A stretch of 64,000 nt of DNA, from assembly GCA_964020085.1 (NCBI GenBank), contig OZ026600.1:14845823-14909822 (forward strand), read 5' to 3'. Positions 12,249 to 24,516 of the stretch are shown piece by piece (position 1 is the first letter of the stretch; the number at the start of each line of letters is the position of its first letter). A program made the translations under genes and the position numbers. A model generated the notes under the pieces. The model was not told the origin of the DNA, did not search any database, and was given only the letters and a program-made list of their open reading frames with translations. The DNA comes from Micromussa lordhowensis. Its lineage: Eukaryota; Cnidaria; Anthozoa; Scleractinia; Lobophylliidae.

Positions 12249-14780
12249 TCCTGCTGTCTTTTCTATTTTCTTTCCTCCATCAGTCAGCGTAAGCACAGTT
12301 GTCTTGCTGGTATTTTATTTCTAACAGGTAACTTTGTCTTTCTTCTTGCTTCTCTTGAACCTTTGCCAGCTCTTGTCGTTGTGCTATTGCAACAACAGTT
12401 TTGTTTTCTGCAAAGAATTCTCATTTTGACCAGCGAGAATGTCGCCTGCTTGGTAACCTTTTTCTCTCTCTCAGACACGCTTCCCCCGTTTTGATCGGCT
12501 CAAGTCATCTTGACTGACGAGAATGTCGCCAACCTGGTAGCGAGTCCCTCCAATACGTGCATTTACCCAATGACAATCTATTTAATTTGACAAACACAGC
12601 TGTCCGCAATATCCGAATGAACCAATGTGTTCATTTTTACCTTGACAAGTGTCTCTGCCTTGTTATGTAAACTGTGAAATGACCCACGATTGATTCATTT
12701 ATTGACAGCTGACAGTTGAGCCAATAATGTGACACTGATAGTTCCCCTCTGAGTTCAAATAATGTGGATTCACCATAGTCTAATTGTACATCTTTAGATC
12801 CAGTACTCTTAACCTAAGCGCGTTGCATTGCTTCTGATAATAGACTTAGTCTTTGAGAATTTCTCTCGATCGCATAAAAACCGTCTCCAAGTAGCCGTTT
12901 GTTTGGAGTCAATCAAAATTGAACATTTCCACAGCCACTGTGCTTGAATCTGTCTGGACTTCACGCCCGTCAATGCAACAGGTCACGTGATATTCAAAAC
13001 AGGTGTACAGGAAGTTCAATTATGCACTTCTGTTTTAATTGATTCCACCCTACATGGATACGAAAAAGGAATAGAAAATTGTCCTTTTTGGTAGTTAGAA
13101 CGAGCAGTTTGAAAAAAAATCACGAGGAAAATTAATAACAACAAAATTTACGTTGAAATGCTTCGGCGAAATTAAAATAAAAACTGCAATTTATTCGTTG
13201 CGACAAATTTATACGTTTCCTTTGTTTAAAATGTCACCCCCGGATGAAATTTTGCTGACATTGATGTCAAGAAAGTTTATCGTAGTGCACCAAATGACAT
13301 TGTTTATTGTAAAAATGCGAGTAACACATGACATTTGAACATCAAAACACCAGCTAGAAGAAACTGAATGTATAAACTGATGAGGTGATTCAGGTGCCGA
13401 AAAATTGTGTTACAAATTTTCAGGAGCCAAGCTTTCCAGGAAATCAAGTTAATCTGGTTGTGTCACTCCACGATTGGTAAACGAAAGCGAACAGGTAAAT
13501 ACACGATGACTTGAAAGAAGAGTTCAGTGAGCTTAATCCAAAGCTCCATTTCTGTTGCCACTAAACTGAAGTGCGTGATATTTGAGAATTAGAGAGAAAA
13601 GTAGAAAGAAAAAAAAACAATTCATCGGTAAAAACAGAGAGGAAGGTTATGCTCTCAAATGATTAAATCATTTTATTCAGTAGCTTATACATGCGCAGGA
13701 GGAGAATCGATTTTCTGTCCATAAACATTGTTACCCATTTATAGAGCACACGAAATCTAATTTTATCGTTATTTACAATATAAACAAAAATAAATAGGAA
13801 GGAGTCTGAAGTGAAATTCTATATCTCTTAATAAAAGAAAACTGTAGCCAAATTCTCGATCCAGCTCAGGTAATTTTTTGTAATTGTTGTCATGCAGAAA
13901 GGGTTGTTATGCTGGCATGCAATGTAAACTTGTAAAGAGTGATCTCCATATCGGATGTAGATGTCTGGAGGAAAACAGCCTCACAAATAACATTATTAAA
14001 TATGCCATGCTTAACAGGTCTTTACTACGGAGACGTACAGGGTTTAATAGTAAGCAAGTGTGTGTAGAAAGCCTTAAGTCTCACATAATGATATATTTTC
14101 CGTTTCAGTTAAAACGTATCCTTTCTCTTCCTGTTTAGAAAGTATGTACTAGCGGGACTTCAAAAATTCCCTTGCCGCCATCAAAATGTTTCTTGTTACA
14201 AGCTTTAATTAAGATGAACGTCTTCGACTTAGCTGAGGTGTTACTTGTGGACTCGTCCTAACGGATTTTGAAGTTGACGTTTGTCATTTAAAAAATAAGG
14301 CAGCGGTGCTTTACATGTTTCTACCGCTGCGCACGCTTGACAACAAAGCAACAAATTGCTTAATGTAAAAATGTACTTTAATATGATTTAGAGTAATTCT
14401 GCTCTTCGATGCTTTTCGCTTCGAGTAAATTAGATTTAACTGCAAAGTTTGGTATATGAAACATTCCCTACGATTTCCAGGTGTTAAAAACAAAATGTCA
14501 TCTGGCGGTTTCTATTTATTTTGGAATATAGCCCACGTTAGAAATTAGCATATGATGGCAAGACCGTTCTCAAAGACGTCCGCATTTTTTGAAGTAAAGC
14601 TCGTTATTGTCAGTGTGGTGTTACAAGATGAAAAACTTTTAATTTGCTGAGACTTACAAAGGAATGATTTTGCACACCAGATGAAGGCTTGTAAGCCCAT
14701 TTGGCGTCATTATTCATTTCTGATCATTTCTGCAATTAGCATATTCATAGCACAGGACAAAGAAAAATTTTGAGTTCACG

Positions 14781-14825
14781 ACGAGACTAGAACCCATGAC
14801 CTCCCAGATATGGAAAGAAGAAAGC
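14781..14825 (-). repeat. Degenerate tRNA-derived SINE remnant
   Basis: Reverse complement reads GGAGGTCATGGGTTCTAG, a decayed tRNA B-box region like those of the intact SINEs in this window. No A box is convincing, so only a fragment survives. Confidence 0.35.
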
Positions 14826-16689
14826 CATTTACTAGGTTCATATGCGACCCATATGACGTAAAAACTGTTTCTCACATGGAAATATCAAATTAAAGAAATA
14901 GCAATCATCTTTATGTTGAACGAGAAACGTGGCGTGAGCACAAAACGAATCATTTCCTGACTCGTGTGAATGGTCCTTAATAAGATAGATTTAGTCTACA
15001 GCTTTCTTCCGCTGGTATTCGACAGAAAGCGAGCTCTTTAATTAGTCCATTTAAGCAAATATTTGTTAGTTATCTCAAAAAAAAGGGATTGCACTCAAGA
15101 GCTCCAGCCCTCTAGTGCCATGTATTCCTTTACCTTGTTCATTATTCACCGAAACACGATACTGGTGCTAGGTGTCGCTAAGTGACTTGCGCAGATTCAC
15201 AGGATTCATGACCAATGCGAACCAGCGAGGGAACGTATCGAGAACAGAACACCTTTAGAGGTAAGCAGTGCTCAAAATGGACGTATTCAGTCAGGCTCAT
15301 TCTTACTTCGCTCACGCTACGAAACAAGAACTCTTAAGTATTGTAATCACTGGTTGCCGGAAGACTTAAGCAAGTACAGAGTTAGTAAATTATGATTTGC
15401 ACTTAACCAGTTTTCGAATACGATGGATCACGACACTGTAAAATGGACCAAAATGAGAGCTTTCGTTATGCAATTTTCTTTCATCGGAAAATTAAGTTGA
15501 TTTGTTGACATAAACGGTGAGGAAAGAGATCAAAACAAGCTGTTTATCAGTCGCTTTCTCATTATTCACCAAAACGTCCATAAACTAAAATTTTTTTTGG
15601 AATTTTCTTGACGAAAACCGAGCGTCAAATTCTGAACATAATTGTTTACAGTCTATACATGTTTTGGTAAAGTATAGTTAACATCGTTTTCCTGCTGTAG
15701 AGGAAAAATTATTCGCAATTTCAATTTCTTTAAGACACAACATATCCAATTTCACCTGCTCAATACTGACAATGGCGTCAACTCTTAAGTAATTGAATAT
15801 TTTCAATTATCTCAGTTTTCAACCAGGCACTATTAGTGCGGACTAAGAACTGATTTTTCTTTGCAAAGTATTGAATTAAGTATTGAAATCTGTTAGTCAG
15901 TGCCTCGAGAGGGTTCGACCGACTTTGGGACCTTTTATTCATTTCTTTGTGTAATTGTAATTAGTCCACAAGCTTTTCGAATTATGAGGTACTTGTATTT
16001 GCTATTATTCGTTGTTCTAATCCCTTTCCAGTAAAAAAAAAAATTAATATAAGAGAACACAACCTGCTCGGAACGAAATCTGATTTTAGCAAAGAAAAAA
16101 AAAACTAATTTTACCGGCACGGACTGAATTATTGTTAGTCACAGCAAACATTTCCTTTGGCAACAGATACGGCCTAGTTTCTCCCCCACGCAAATGGCAA
16201 ATACACCTCTGAACATACAGGCGGACAAACTCGTCGAGAAGACAGTTGCTATACTTGTTACTTTGCCATGGTACTTGATCACATTGGAAGACGGTTTTGT
16301 AAATATTTTCTTCAAGTGACACCAGCCTCAAAATTCATGCTATAGTTGATTTCGTCTTAGCTAAGTCTAGAGGACATTACATGTATATTAGAGAGCTGTT
16401 AAGCCTTGCCACTAAGGCAAAAAAAAAAGGTTTAGCCAGTACCGAAAAAATAATGTTAAAACTGACCTTTTCATGATTAGTTAAAAAATCCTTCAAAACA
16501 TATTAATTTCACACAGCTGATGATGGTGCTGTCTTCGCCAGTTGAACCCCTGTATCTGGAGCCTGGGACTGAATACGTTGGTGCTCAATGGCTGGTTTGC
16601 AGTGTCACTCAATCAAAAATAAAAATCGTAACCATTCAATAAATTAAGTCAAGAATCTGGGATATGATAGATGATTCGTACATAAACAA

Positions 16690-17215
16690 CCTTGCCAAGA
16701 TTTAGGTCTGTGCGGTTTTTCATTCGCGCGTTATTTGGAAAAGTGTTTCACCCAAATTTATAGAGTTTTGTATGGAGACGCCATGTTGGTGCCCTTCCAA
16801 GGGGCACCAACATGGCGGCCGTAAAGTGACAAAAACATCTGTCATTGAGTTTTACCATAAAAACGAAAAATTATTCCTCTACAGCGCCGACACATTGAAA
16901 GTAGTACTTCTTCTATTGCAAGAATTCAGTTAGCAAAAACGTAAGCGATAACTCCTCTTTAGACCTATGTGAAAGCCCTCTCGTGCCGCCACTTTACTGT
17001 CACGCAACTAAAAAACACTGAAATTCAAACGTCTTCTCTAACAAAATGAGAAGCCCTGTCGGGCTGAAAAGTTGTAAAACCTCAAGTCATTAGAGGGTTA
17101 TACCTCATGAAACTAATAAGCACTTAAATTTACACTTCAGAGTTAATTCTCTGTTTGACCATTTAAAACTTCTTAAGGGTTGGTAAAAATGATGACGTCA
17201 CATGAAAACAAGCAA
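16690..17215. repeat. Diverged interspersed repeat, copy 2, with 15-bp hairpin
   Basis: Partner of 10145-10615, sharing blocks in the same order. Unlike that copy it carries a perfect 15-bp inverted repeat, GCCATGTTGGTGCCC (16780-16794) against GGGCACCAACATGGC (16802-16816), with a 7-base loop. No coding capacity was seen. Confidence 0.55.
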
Positions 17216-17280
17216 TAGAACCACGTATCCAACAGTTGCACTTTTGACATAATGCGCATGCTCTCTTTCTCGCCGCCGTG

Positions 17281-17641
17281 TGGTTATTTCTGTGATTTAT
17301 AGCAAGTTGATACACATTGACCAAACCATTAAGCAAATGTTAAATGCCCGATAGGTCGTTTAAGACCTATTTTTATATACTTTTTAAAGACCTATCATTC
17401 AATTTTTTTGTACCACTTTATATGTGGTCGTTTCTTTTATTTATAGCAAGTACATAGACATTGAAAACCATTAAGCAAATGTTAAATGCCCGATAGGTCA
17501 TTTAAGGCCAACTTTTATATTTTTTACAAGACCTATTTTTATATTTTTTACCACCATGTGGTAATTTTGCTGATTTATAGCAAGCAGATACATATTAACC
17601 AAGCCATTAACGAAAGGTTAAATGACGGATAGGTCGTAGAG
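17281..17641. repeat. Minisatellite, ~2.6 units of 134-144 bp
   Basis: The marker blocks ATTTATAGCAAG, CATTAAGCAAATGTTAAATG and CGATAGGTC recur with starts at about 17281, 17425 and 17559, so the periods are 144 and 134 bp. Unit 3 is partial and more diverged. The array stops about 145 bp before the foldback at 17786. Each unit contains AGACCTAT-type stretches that are mutually inverted. Confidence 0.75.
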
Positions 17642-17785
17642 GGGGTTGTCTATTTTGAGTAGCTGGTATTTGGCTTTCTTTGTTTTATTAACCTTCAATA
17701 TGTACATTGAAATTATTTTCAAGCCAAAAGCTTCCCTCCTCGTGTAGAATATCCAAGGAATGACCCAAGATGAGCTGATTTGGAA

Positions 17786-17948
17786 ATAATTTGGTTTTAT
17801 CAACTGGGTTGATAATGTGAATTGGCGGAGCGAATCGATTCGCTGCGACGAAGGGCTAACGCTCGAAACGTCAGCTTCCGAATCTCTTTACGGTGGCCAA
17901 TTCACATTATCAACCCAGTTGATAAAACCAAATTATCTCAGTGTAATA

Positions 17949-17985
<37 letters not shown>

Positions 17986-17995
17986 TGCCCCCTTG
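17786..17995 (+). mobile_element. Penelope-type terminal foldback with hammerhead-like core
   Basis: Two perfect 41-base inverted arms, 17786-17826 and 17896-17936, flank a 69-base spacer. The spacer has a 16-base palindrome AGCGAATCGATTCGCT (17829-17844) and then GACGAAGGGCTAACGCTC-GAAACGTCAGC. That string follows the order of a minimal hammerhead ribozyme core (CUGANGA, short stem II, GAAA, GUC), although here the first box reads GCGACGA. A second, one-armed copy is at 1-290. Hammerhead motifs are known from Penelope-like retroelements; assignment here is inference, as no reverse transcriptase lies beside it. Confidence 0.55.
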
Positions 17996-20900
17996 ATTTG
18001 GAAATAGGTTTATGCGCAGCTAGCATGCCCAAACCTGGCTTCACGCCTGTTTTGCGGAGTAAACATCTTAAGTTAATAAAACTCTCCTATTTTTATAGGA
18101 AACATGACACGTCAACACTTGCAAGATAAACTGTTACCTCATACACGTTTCTGAACAACAAGCCATAGCGTGTATATGTCAAATATTTACGCCAACAGAC
18201 AATTCTGTTGTTTTTAAACACTGCTGCTTTAACAACATCAAACTATGAGTTCGAATCTCGGTATCAACAGTTTCGTTTTGAAACGACTATTTGCTACTTT
18301 AAAACTATCAGGGGGTGAAGATATTTTCACTTGTGAAAATAATTTTTATGTTCAGGATGGAACATTCAGGCACAAGAATTATTTTCCGATGAACAGTGCC
18401 ACTTTGAGTGTTTTTCTCCGATGATGGAATAACTTTAAAAGAAAATGAAACATTAGTCTTTTTTCTTTGTTATTGAGAGTCGCTTTCGCTGGGAAAATCG
18501 TACTTACGTTACGCAGTTGTTAACGTTCGAATTGCTTACGGCCACTATAGTTTTAAACGTATTAAAATCTAAAGCTGCAAACAGGCCGGTATTCTGCTAG
18601 CGTCGAAAACGTTTCCTCAGTGCGCGTGGGATGAAACAGGAAAACTCATGACAGATTAAATGGAATTTTTTTTCCAGAACTGAGAATGCGTTGAATTCGG
18701 ATGCGTATTCTAAAACCGAAATGTTCGGAAATCAGATTACCGCTTTGCTGTCTGATATAACAACAGTGCGTAGTTATTTCATGGATGTTAAAAATGAGCC
18801 TTTGACAAAGCCCGCTTTCAAATGGTCAAGGTGAAAAGCTTGTCTTTAATAGCTTATTAAAAAATACATTAAGTTAAAACTACGTCCCCTTTATACATCA
18901 CGTTTTTGTTTCTGCCTGAATAATAAAACGAATCGAACACCTCTTTTTATTGAAATTTTTTAAAGTAAGCATTCAAATTGCTGATTGGGATGTCTTCGAG
19001 CACGTCCCACAAGAACATTAACTCCTATCTGTCTACTTAATTTGCTTTCATAGAATCTGATTGGTTTTCAATTTATGTTTCACAGCAAATATATCGCTCG
19101 CAGCTGCTGCAGTTGGTATATTTTACAAGGAGGAAATAAATTAGCAGATTGTCGGAGAATAGGGAGCTACGATTCAACTGGATTCTAAAGGTCAGTGAAA
19201 AAAGACTTATAAACAAGTAAAACTTAGTACAGGCAGTTAACATTTAAAAAATCTTTATACATTTGGCCATGGATCTGACTCGCAGTCGTGGACACTCAAG
19301 ATTCATGGCTTCAAATTGTTGCGAATGGATGTTATATCTTAAGTCAAATATAATATTTCGGCTTCTTCGTATAATTCCTAGCAAGGTGTTAACCACAAGT
19401 TCCGTCGGCTAAAAACGTGTCATAACATGCCTTGCTGTCGACTGCAGCAATAAACTCGTGTGAAAGTGACGGTTTCAAATTATTTTGCACAGAGTTCATT
19501 ACAAGACACTTGAGGCATCAAAGCAAATGGCATGTCTGTCTTATCTTGATCTCAGCTTTATGAAAAGGAAAGCGCCAAGAATTGCTATCAAGACCTGTCC
19601 ACAGCGTGGTTGATGACTTAGGCGCCTCTTATGGCAGCTTAAGCTTCAATTGTGTCAAAACACGTGTTCTTGTTCAACCAAGGAAGGGTTAAAGAACTTT
19701 CAATTCATTTCTGGAATTTCGGGTATGGGCTATAATATTGAATTGTGCGTGTGAAACGATAGCAAAAACTTTACACTGCAGTCTTAAACAAAATTGAAAT
19801 TAACGGGTAAGAACAACCGTTGAGCACTCCTTTGAGTTTCTCTAGAAGCCAAAGCGATCTCTACGATTTGCTGTTTATATTTCATGCTAGGAAAATGTTA
19901 ATCCCTTTATCTTAAACCATAACAAGCATTAGAAAATCAGAAATATTGTAGATTTATCTCAATTTCGTAAAATATACATACTGTGAAACATAAAATAGAA
20001 ATGCGAGTTGAACATAATGTTAGATGGTGGCTAATAGTTTGTGTTGCCAACCTAATCAAGGGGCAACTAATAACAAAAATATGCAAAAACTTATGACCTT
20101 TATAATGGACATTTCAATTCGGAATAACGCCAAAACTTGAAATGAATTTAAAACACACAGTTTTTTAAATTTAAATCTTGAATTATGAGAGTACTCTGTA
20201 TTTATTACGATTGTCACAGAGAAGTTTTAAATTATCTTTTCTTGTGAGAGAAATCCGGCAACGAAAAAAAAACTTTTCGGTCAAATTTTATCAGCTGGAA
20301 CCGACAAACAATTAAAACGCTAAATGTAATCTAGAAGTAACTCCCTTTCCGTATTAAAATAACGTTTAGTATTTTTATACATTATTGTAAGTTGGAAATT
20401 GAACACCGGAACTAAAGCGTGGTTGATTCATATAACTCAGTTGGCCAGCCAATAGCTTGATGCTATTTATCCTTTTTGAGGTTTTGTTTTAAAATCATAC
20501 ACAATAGGCCTGAGGTTGAAAGTAAATCCTAAAATCGCGCCATTGTAGTCTGATTTTGGCATCGCTTGTGTTGCAAGAAAACGATTATCTATCATTTAAC
20601 TATAACACAAAATGGCACATTTCCTTCGCGAATAAAACTCGCTTTTTTTATTTATTTTCATGTTAGAGGTATTTATATGTTAAAAGCACTTTAAGCAGAT
20701 GTACTTAAAGTAAAATTAAACATTATTGCATGACAATTACTGCACAATAAAATATCCATTAGAAGCAGGGTTCTTCAAGGCAGTCAGATATTCGTAGAAA
20801 ATTATGAATTAAGGATGAAGTTGTTATATCTCTCAATTCTCGCAAAATCGCTCGGTAACTCAGAGATTCAGAAATTGATAGCGAAGTACCTCGGTTTTTC

Positions 20901-22007
20901 ACTAGCCTAAAACAAGTTTCGCCTTTTTTCTCTGTTGAATTTGTTCAGCATGAAAATAAGCCGGTCTGTTTAAGTTTGACGGAAGCGCAGTTGGATATAA
21001 CAAGAATGAAGTGCTTCAATATCAGTAAGAGCGACTGTTTTGCTGGGATCGTGCTGTGATATTTTAAAATACATATACGTACCACTCAAACTAAGCTGTG
21101 TTTTCTAACAAGTAAACTTGCTTTCCAAAATATCAGACAAACATTTATGGCTTATGATAAGCCATACCTCCTGGCTGAATCAACAAAGCGGTCATTTATG
21201 TCAGCCTAATATAGTCAAATCCCTCAACTCATCTTGTCGACCTTTTGACTTGACTCAGCTGGCGCTGCGAGTGAAGGGTCAAGGGAAACTTGCATGCGCA
21301 TGCTCTAATCACGGCCAATCAGATTTGATAATTATTGTATTGGGCTGATTGAATGATAAAGTGAGAGCTTACATTTCAGTCATTTAACTCGTATTTAACC
21401 ACAAAGACCACACAAGTGTCCACACAAGTGTCTGAGATCAAGAACTGAGCTTTACCCTGGTTTAACTTGTAAGTCTCAAATGGAAGCAAAAGTATTTTTG
21501 AAGTTACACGTTACGTATTTCTCGATTGAAGGAAAAGTTGATGTTTGCTTGTAGAATAAGTGACATGACAGGTCGCTATCGTGTCCAATGCCGTTCATTA
21601 CTGGGCTGACGGAGTTTACTCAACACAGCTACTGTATTTGTTTTATCTAGGCTGCTAGTTATACTAGTTAGTTTTTATGCTAGTTATTTTTTATGCTGCC
21701 AGTTACTTCAGCATGGCGATGTCCAACCAGAAAGCTCTTGCTACTTTGGTCACCGCTCACATATATATTTTATTTCTTTACGGCTTCATATTTCTCATTG
21801 TTTCACTATTTCCCTTTAATTTAGCTTCTAAAATGTATCTAATGCCCTACATAGTGTAAATAAAGAATTGAACTGAATTGAATTACTGTTAAACTGCATC
21901 CAGTCTGAGCAATAAAAGTTCTCATTCATAAACGTCGAAGTCGGTTGCAATTCAAGAGATTAGAGGAACCGAGCCTTATTTGTGTACCCCAGAAACTAAT
22001 TTCAAAA

Positions 22008-22032
22008 TACTTTTGTTTGTTTCCAAGGGAAA
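22008..22032 (+). promoter_or_regulatory. Splice acceptor of a 5'UTR intron before GPCR-1
   Basis: The polypyrimidine run ACTTTTGTTTGTTTCCAAG ends at 22027, five bases before the ATG at 22033. This implies a non-coding first exon upstream. The donor was not located. Confidence 0.55.
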
Positions 22033-23016
22033 ATGAACAACTCCACGGCAGTCAATCGAACATTGCCATCGCCTGAGACGATCACGCCATTCTCTATGAT
22101 GGCTTGGAGTGCAGCCTTTGGCACGTTAGCAGCCATAGCCATTTTTGGAAACTCAACCGTAATTCTGGCGTTCAGTCGCAACATTAAACTGCACACGCGC
22201 ACTAACTACATCATAGTAGGTCTAGCAACCGCTGACCTGCTGGTAGGCTTCATTGCAGTTCCTCTCTACATCAGCATGATACTTTTATACAAACGCCATC
22301 TTGCAATACCCGTGGTTCTGAGTGTGATTTACCATGCAATGGACGTATTTGGAGGTTTCGCTTCCATATTTCATTTGATGCTGATAAGCTTGGAACGTTT
22401 CTATGCTATTGCGTTCCCAGTGAGTCATCGGAATTCATCCAAAGTTGTATATTTTGGTGTTTTAGTGATTTGCTGGGTGACTGCAGGATCACTTGCCTTC
22501 ATCCACTCAATAAGATCCAGTAACTACAACATCACAAGAGCTTTCTTCATTCTCTTTTGCGTTTGCTTCACGGTAGCGTTTTTTGTGATCTGTACCATGT
22601 ATCTCGGGATATTGCGAATCGCAAAAGCAAAGAAGCTTATGAGAAAAGGTTCGAGAAAGACGCTTCAGAAAAGGGATCATGAAGTAATGATTGCCATGTC
22701 CCTTCTTATCGTCATCATCATCTTTGCTGTGACCTGGCTGCCATTCTTTTGTATAAACGCTGTGTACTTTTTTCAAACGGAACTAAAACGAAGAGCAATA
22801 TCGTTTGAAGTCATTCAGTTCACCAAGCTCTTACACTACTCCAACTCCGCCATTAATCCAATTATTTACTCGCTAAAAATTCCCGGATTTAAAAAAACCT
22901 TTACAAGCCTACTAAAGAGGGAATCAACAAGATCACTCAGAACCTCGTTTAGTATGTCACGACGAGACTCTTCAAAGAAGCCTGTGGTTCAAGCTGATCA
23001 GCAAAACCACTGTTGA
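22033..23016 (+). CDS. Class A (rhodopsin-family) GPCR, amine/MECA-like, single coding exon (GPCR-1)
   Basis: A 327-residue seven-helix receptor for the plasma membrane; ligand unknown. Landmarks: N40 (1.50, FGNS), D68 (2.50, LATADLLVG), D104 (3.32), E121-R122-F123 in place of DRY, W148 (4.50), W235-L-P237-F-F (6.48-6.52), Y269 (7.43), N275-P276-x-x-Y279 (7.49-7.53), and a basic helix 8 and tail. N-glycosylation sequons are at N2, N3 and N8 before helix 1. There is no Cys at 3.25 and none in the very short second extracellular loop, so the usual disulfide is absent, as in melanocortin and lysophospholipid receptors. D3.32 with Y7.43 and FF at 6.51-6.52 is instead the aminergic pocket pattern. 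The start is the first ATG after a strong acceptor, TTTGTTTGTTTCCAAG, ending at 22027. It lies convergent with the receptor at 26058-27173. Confidence 0.93.
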   Translation: MNNSTAVNRTLPSPETITPFSMMAWSAAFGTLAAIAIFGNSTVILAFSRNIKLHTRTNYIIVGLATADLLVGFIAVPLYISMILLYKRHLAIPVVLSVIYHAMDVFGGFASIFHLMLISLERFYAIAFPVSHRNSSKVVYFGVLVICWVTAGSLAFIHSIRSSNYNITRAFFILFCVCFTVAFFVICTMYLGILRIAKAKKLMRKGSRKTLQKRDHEVMIAMSLLIVIIIFAVTWLPFFCINAVYFFQTELKRRAISFEVIQFTKLLHYSNSAINPIIYSLKIPGFKKTFTSLLKRESTRSLRTSFSMSRRDSSKKPVVQADQQNHC

Positions 23017-23340
23017 TTAATGGTGCTGAGAGCAAGGGTGCCAGACAGACCAAAAGACTTATATCGTGTTAAGAATGTAAAAAAAAAAATAAGTTAGATC
23101 ATTAAACTAAGGCTATGAATGTTGAATGTTGTAGCAATGAGATCCATGTCAGTTAAAAAAAGAAACTGAACACAAGTTCTGAAAAATCTATCACAAAAAA
23201 TACAATTTCTTCGTCTTCATTAAGGTTAAGTCCGCAATCTATAGTTTCAGTTGTTATATCATACGACAGGTTATTGTTTAGGACATGTTTAGAACATGTT
23301 ACAGAGTTTGAATTCTTCGCACACTCAAAAACTCCAATGT

Positions 23341-23590
23341 GTTTACCGTAAATGATCTAATAAACACCCGGGGCGTTTGTTAAATGTTTCTGGTGTAAGG
23401 TGGGGGGGGGGGGGGGGAGGAGATTAAATAGATATGCGGCGTGATTTTGCTTTACAGAGTATTTTTTTTTTTGAGTTTTAGACGATTTTTGTTTGGGAGG
23501 AGGGTGTCTAGTAGAAACGAAGCGTTTATGAGAGCTGGGCGTTTAATGGATAAGAGAGGGGGTGTTTATTAGATGATTTATGGTAATCAC
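23341..23590. mobile_element. MITE with ~30-bp inverted ends and a G16 tract
   Basis: The left end TTTACCGTAAATGATCTAATAAACACCC is matched inverted at the right by GGTGTTTATTAGATGATTTATGGTAA. Sixteen consecutive G lie at 23402-23417. It is 3' of GPCR-1 and supplies an AATAAA near 23359 that could serve as its poly(A) signal. The same CCCC-rich motif recurs, decayed, in UBR7 intronic sequence near 2790-3000. Confidence 0.65.
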
Positions 23591-24300
23591 TTAAGTTAAA
23601 AAAATTCGCGCGAAAATCTTTCCTTATCTATAGAATTTTTCAAACTTTGGCTGTGACCAGAAAATAGGTTACTTGTGCCAGAAGTGCAAATTTTGAAAAA
23701 TACATTTACCGACATCTTTTCTGCGATAAAGCGTGTGGAAAAATACCCTCATTTCGAGATAATGGAGCATGTTACTTATTATGTTCTCCTTAATACAATA
23801 AATAATATCGAAATGTTTCGACGGAGGCAAACTGTCGTAGTAATAGTTTGTAAAAGTGGCTCTGTTGCGTAATAAATTCGAAAGTCTTCCATTCTTTGGA
23901 TAATCCTTTGAAGCCATCGCACATTGGAAATTTTTTTTCAACTTAAGTGTTTCTTCCAAAAGGCCTGAAGGCTAATAGCCTCCCGTGGAAAATTTCATGA
24001 TCTAAATAACAAATATTACAAACTGAATATTACAAAGTCAAATTAGCAGCAGTATAAATATCTTATGAGGCTTGTTTTTGCTGAAAGTCAAGTGAAGAAG
24101 TTGTTTGTTATGAAATGATCACGATCACAATGATAACTAACTAGTTAATAATACAGTCGAATCTCTTCGCAATGGGGTAGGTAGGGGTGTAATGTCACAC
24201 CTGTGTTTTTTTCGGAGCTGCAACGTTTTTAATTTTGCAAAATGCTCATTGTAGCATATAAATACGTAACACAGTCAAAATATGTTTATAAGCAGAAACC

Positions 24301-24516
24301 AATCTCGTTCCCAGAGTCTTCGTTCCCGTTGACCAGCGGTCGGAAAACGAGAGCTCTGGGAGCAACCATTTTGATTAACAAAGGAAATAACCGAATTCTG
24401 CCCACCCAGTTTTACTGCGCAGTCTGCATCTATGGGGCATGCCTGAAATGGTTGCTCCCAGAGCTCTCGTTTTCCGACCGCTGGTCAAGGGGAACGAAGA
24501 CTCTGTGGACGAGATT
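24301..24516. mobile_element. MITE with 71-bp nearly identical terminal inverted repeats
   Basis: Arms 24301-24371 and 24446-24516 match inverted along their length with only a few mismatches; CCAGCGGTCGGAAAACGAGA is perfect. A 74-base centre separates them. The high arm identity suggests recent activity. It lies between the two convergent GPCR genes. Confidence 0.8.

Larger units (their letters stand above)
6121..22027. other. Gene-poor stretch upstream of the first GPCR
   Basis: Apart from the repeats listed separately I recognise no gene here. Open frames are under about 120 codons, lack family motifs and are AT-rich chance frames. The last ~600 bases should include the promoter and 5'UTR exon of the GPCR at 22033, but I cannot place them. 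Confidence 0.5.

Noticed and set aside
12132..12494. 120-codon plus-strand frame
   Set aside because: Its start lies in the right arm of an inverted-repeat element, and the composition is Cys/Leu-rich low-complexity with no domain.
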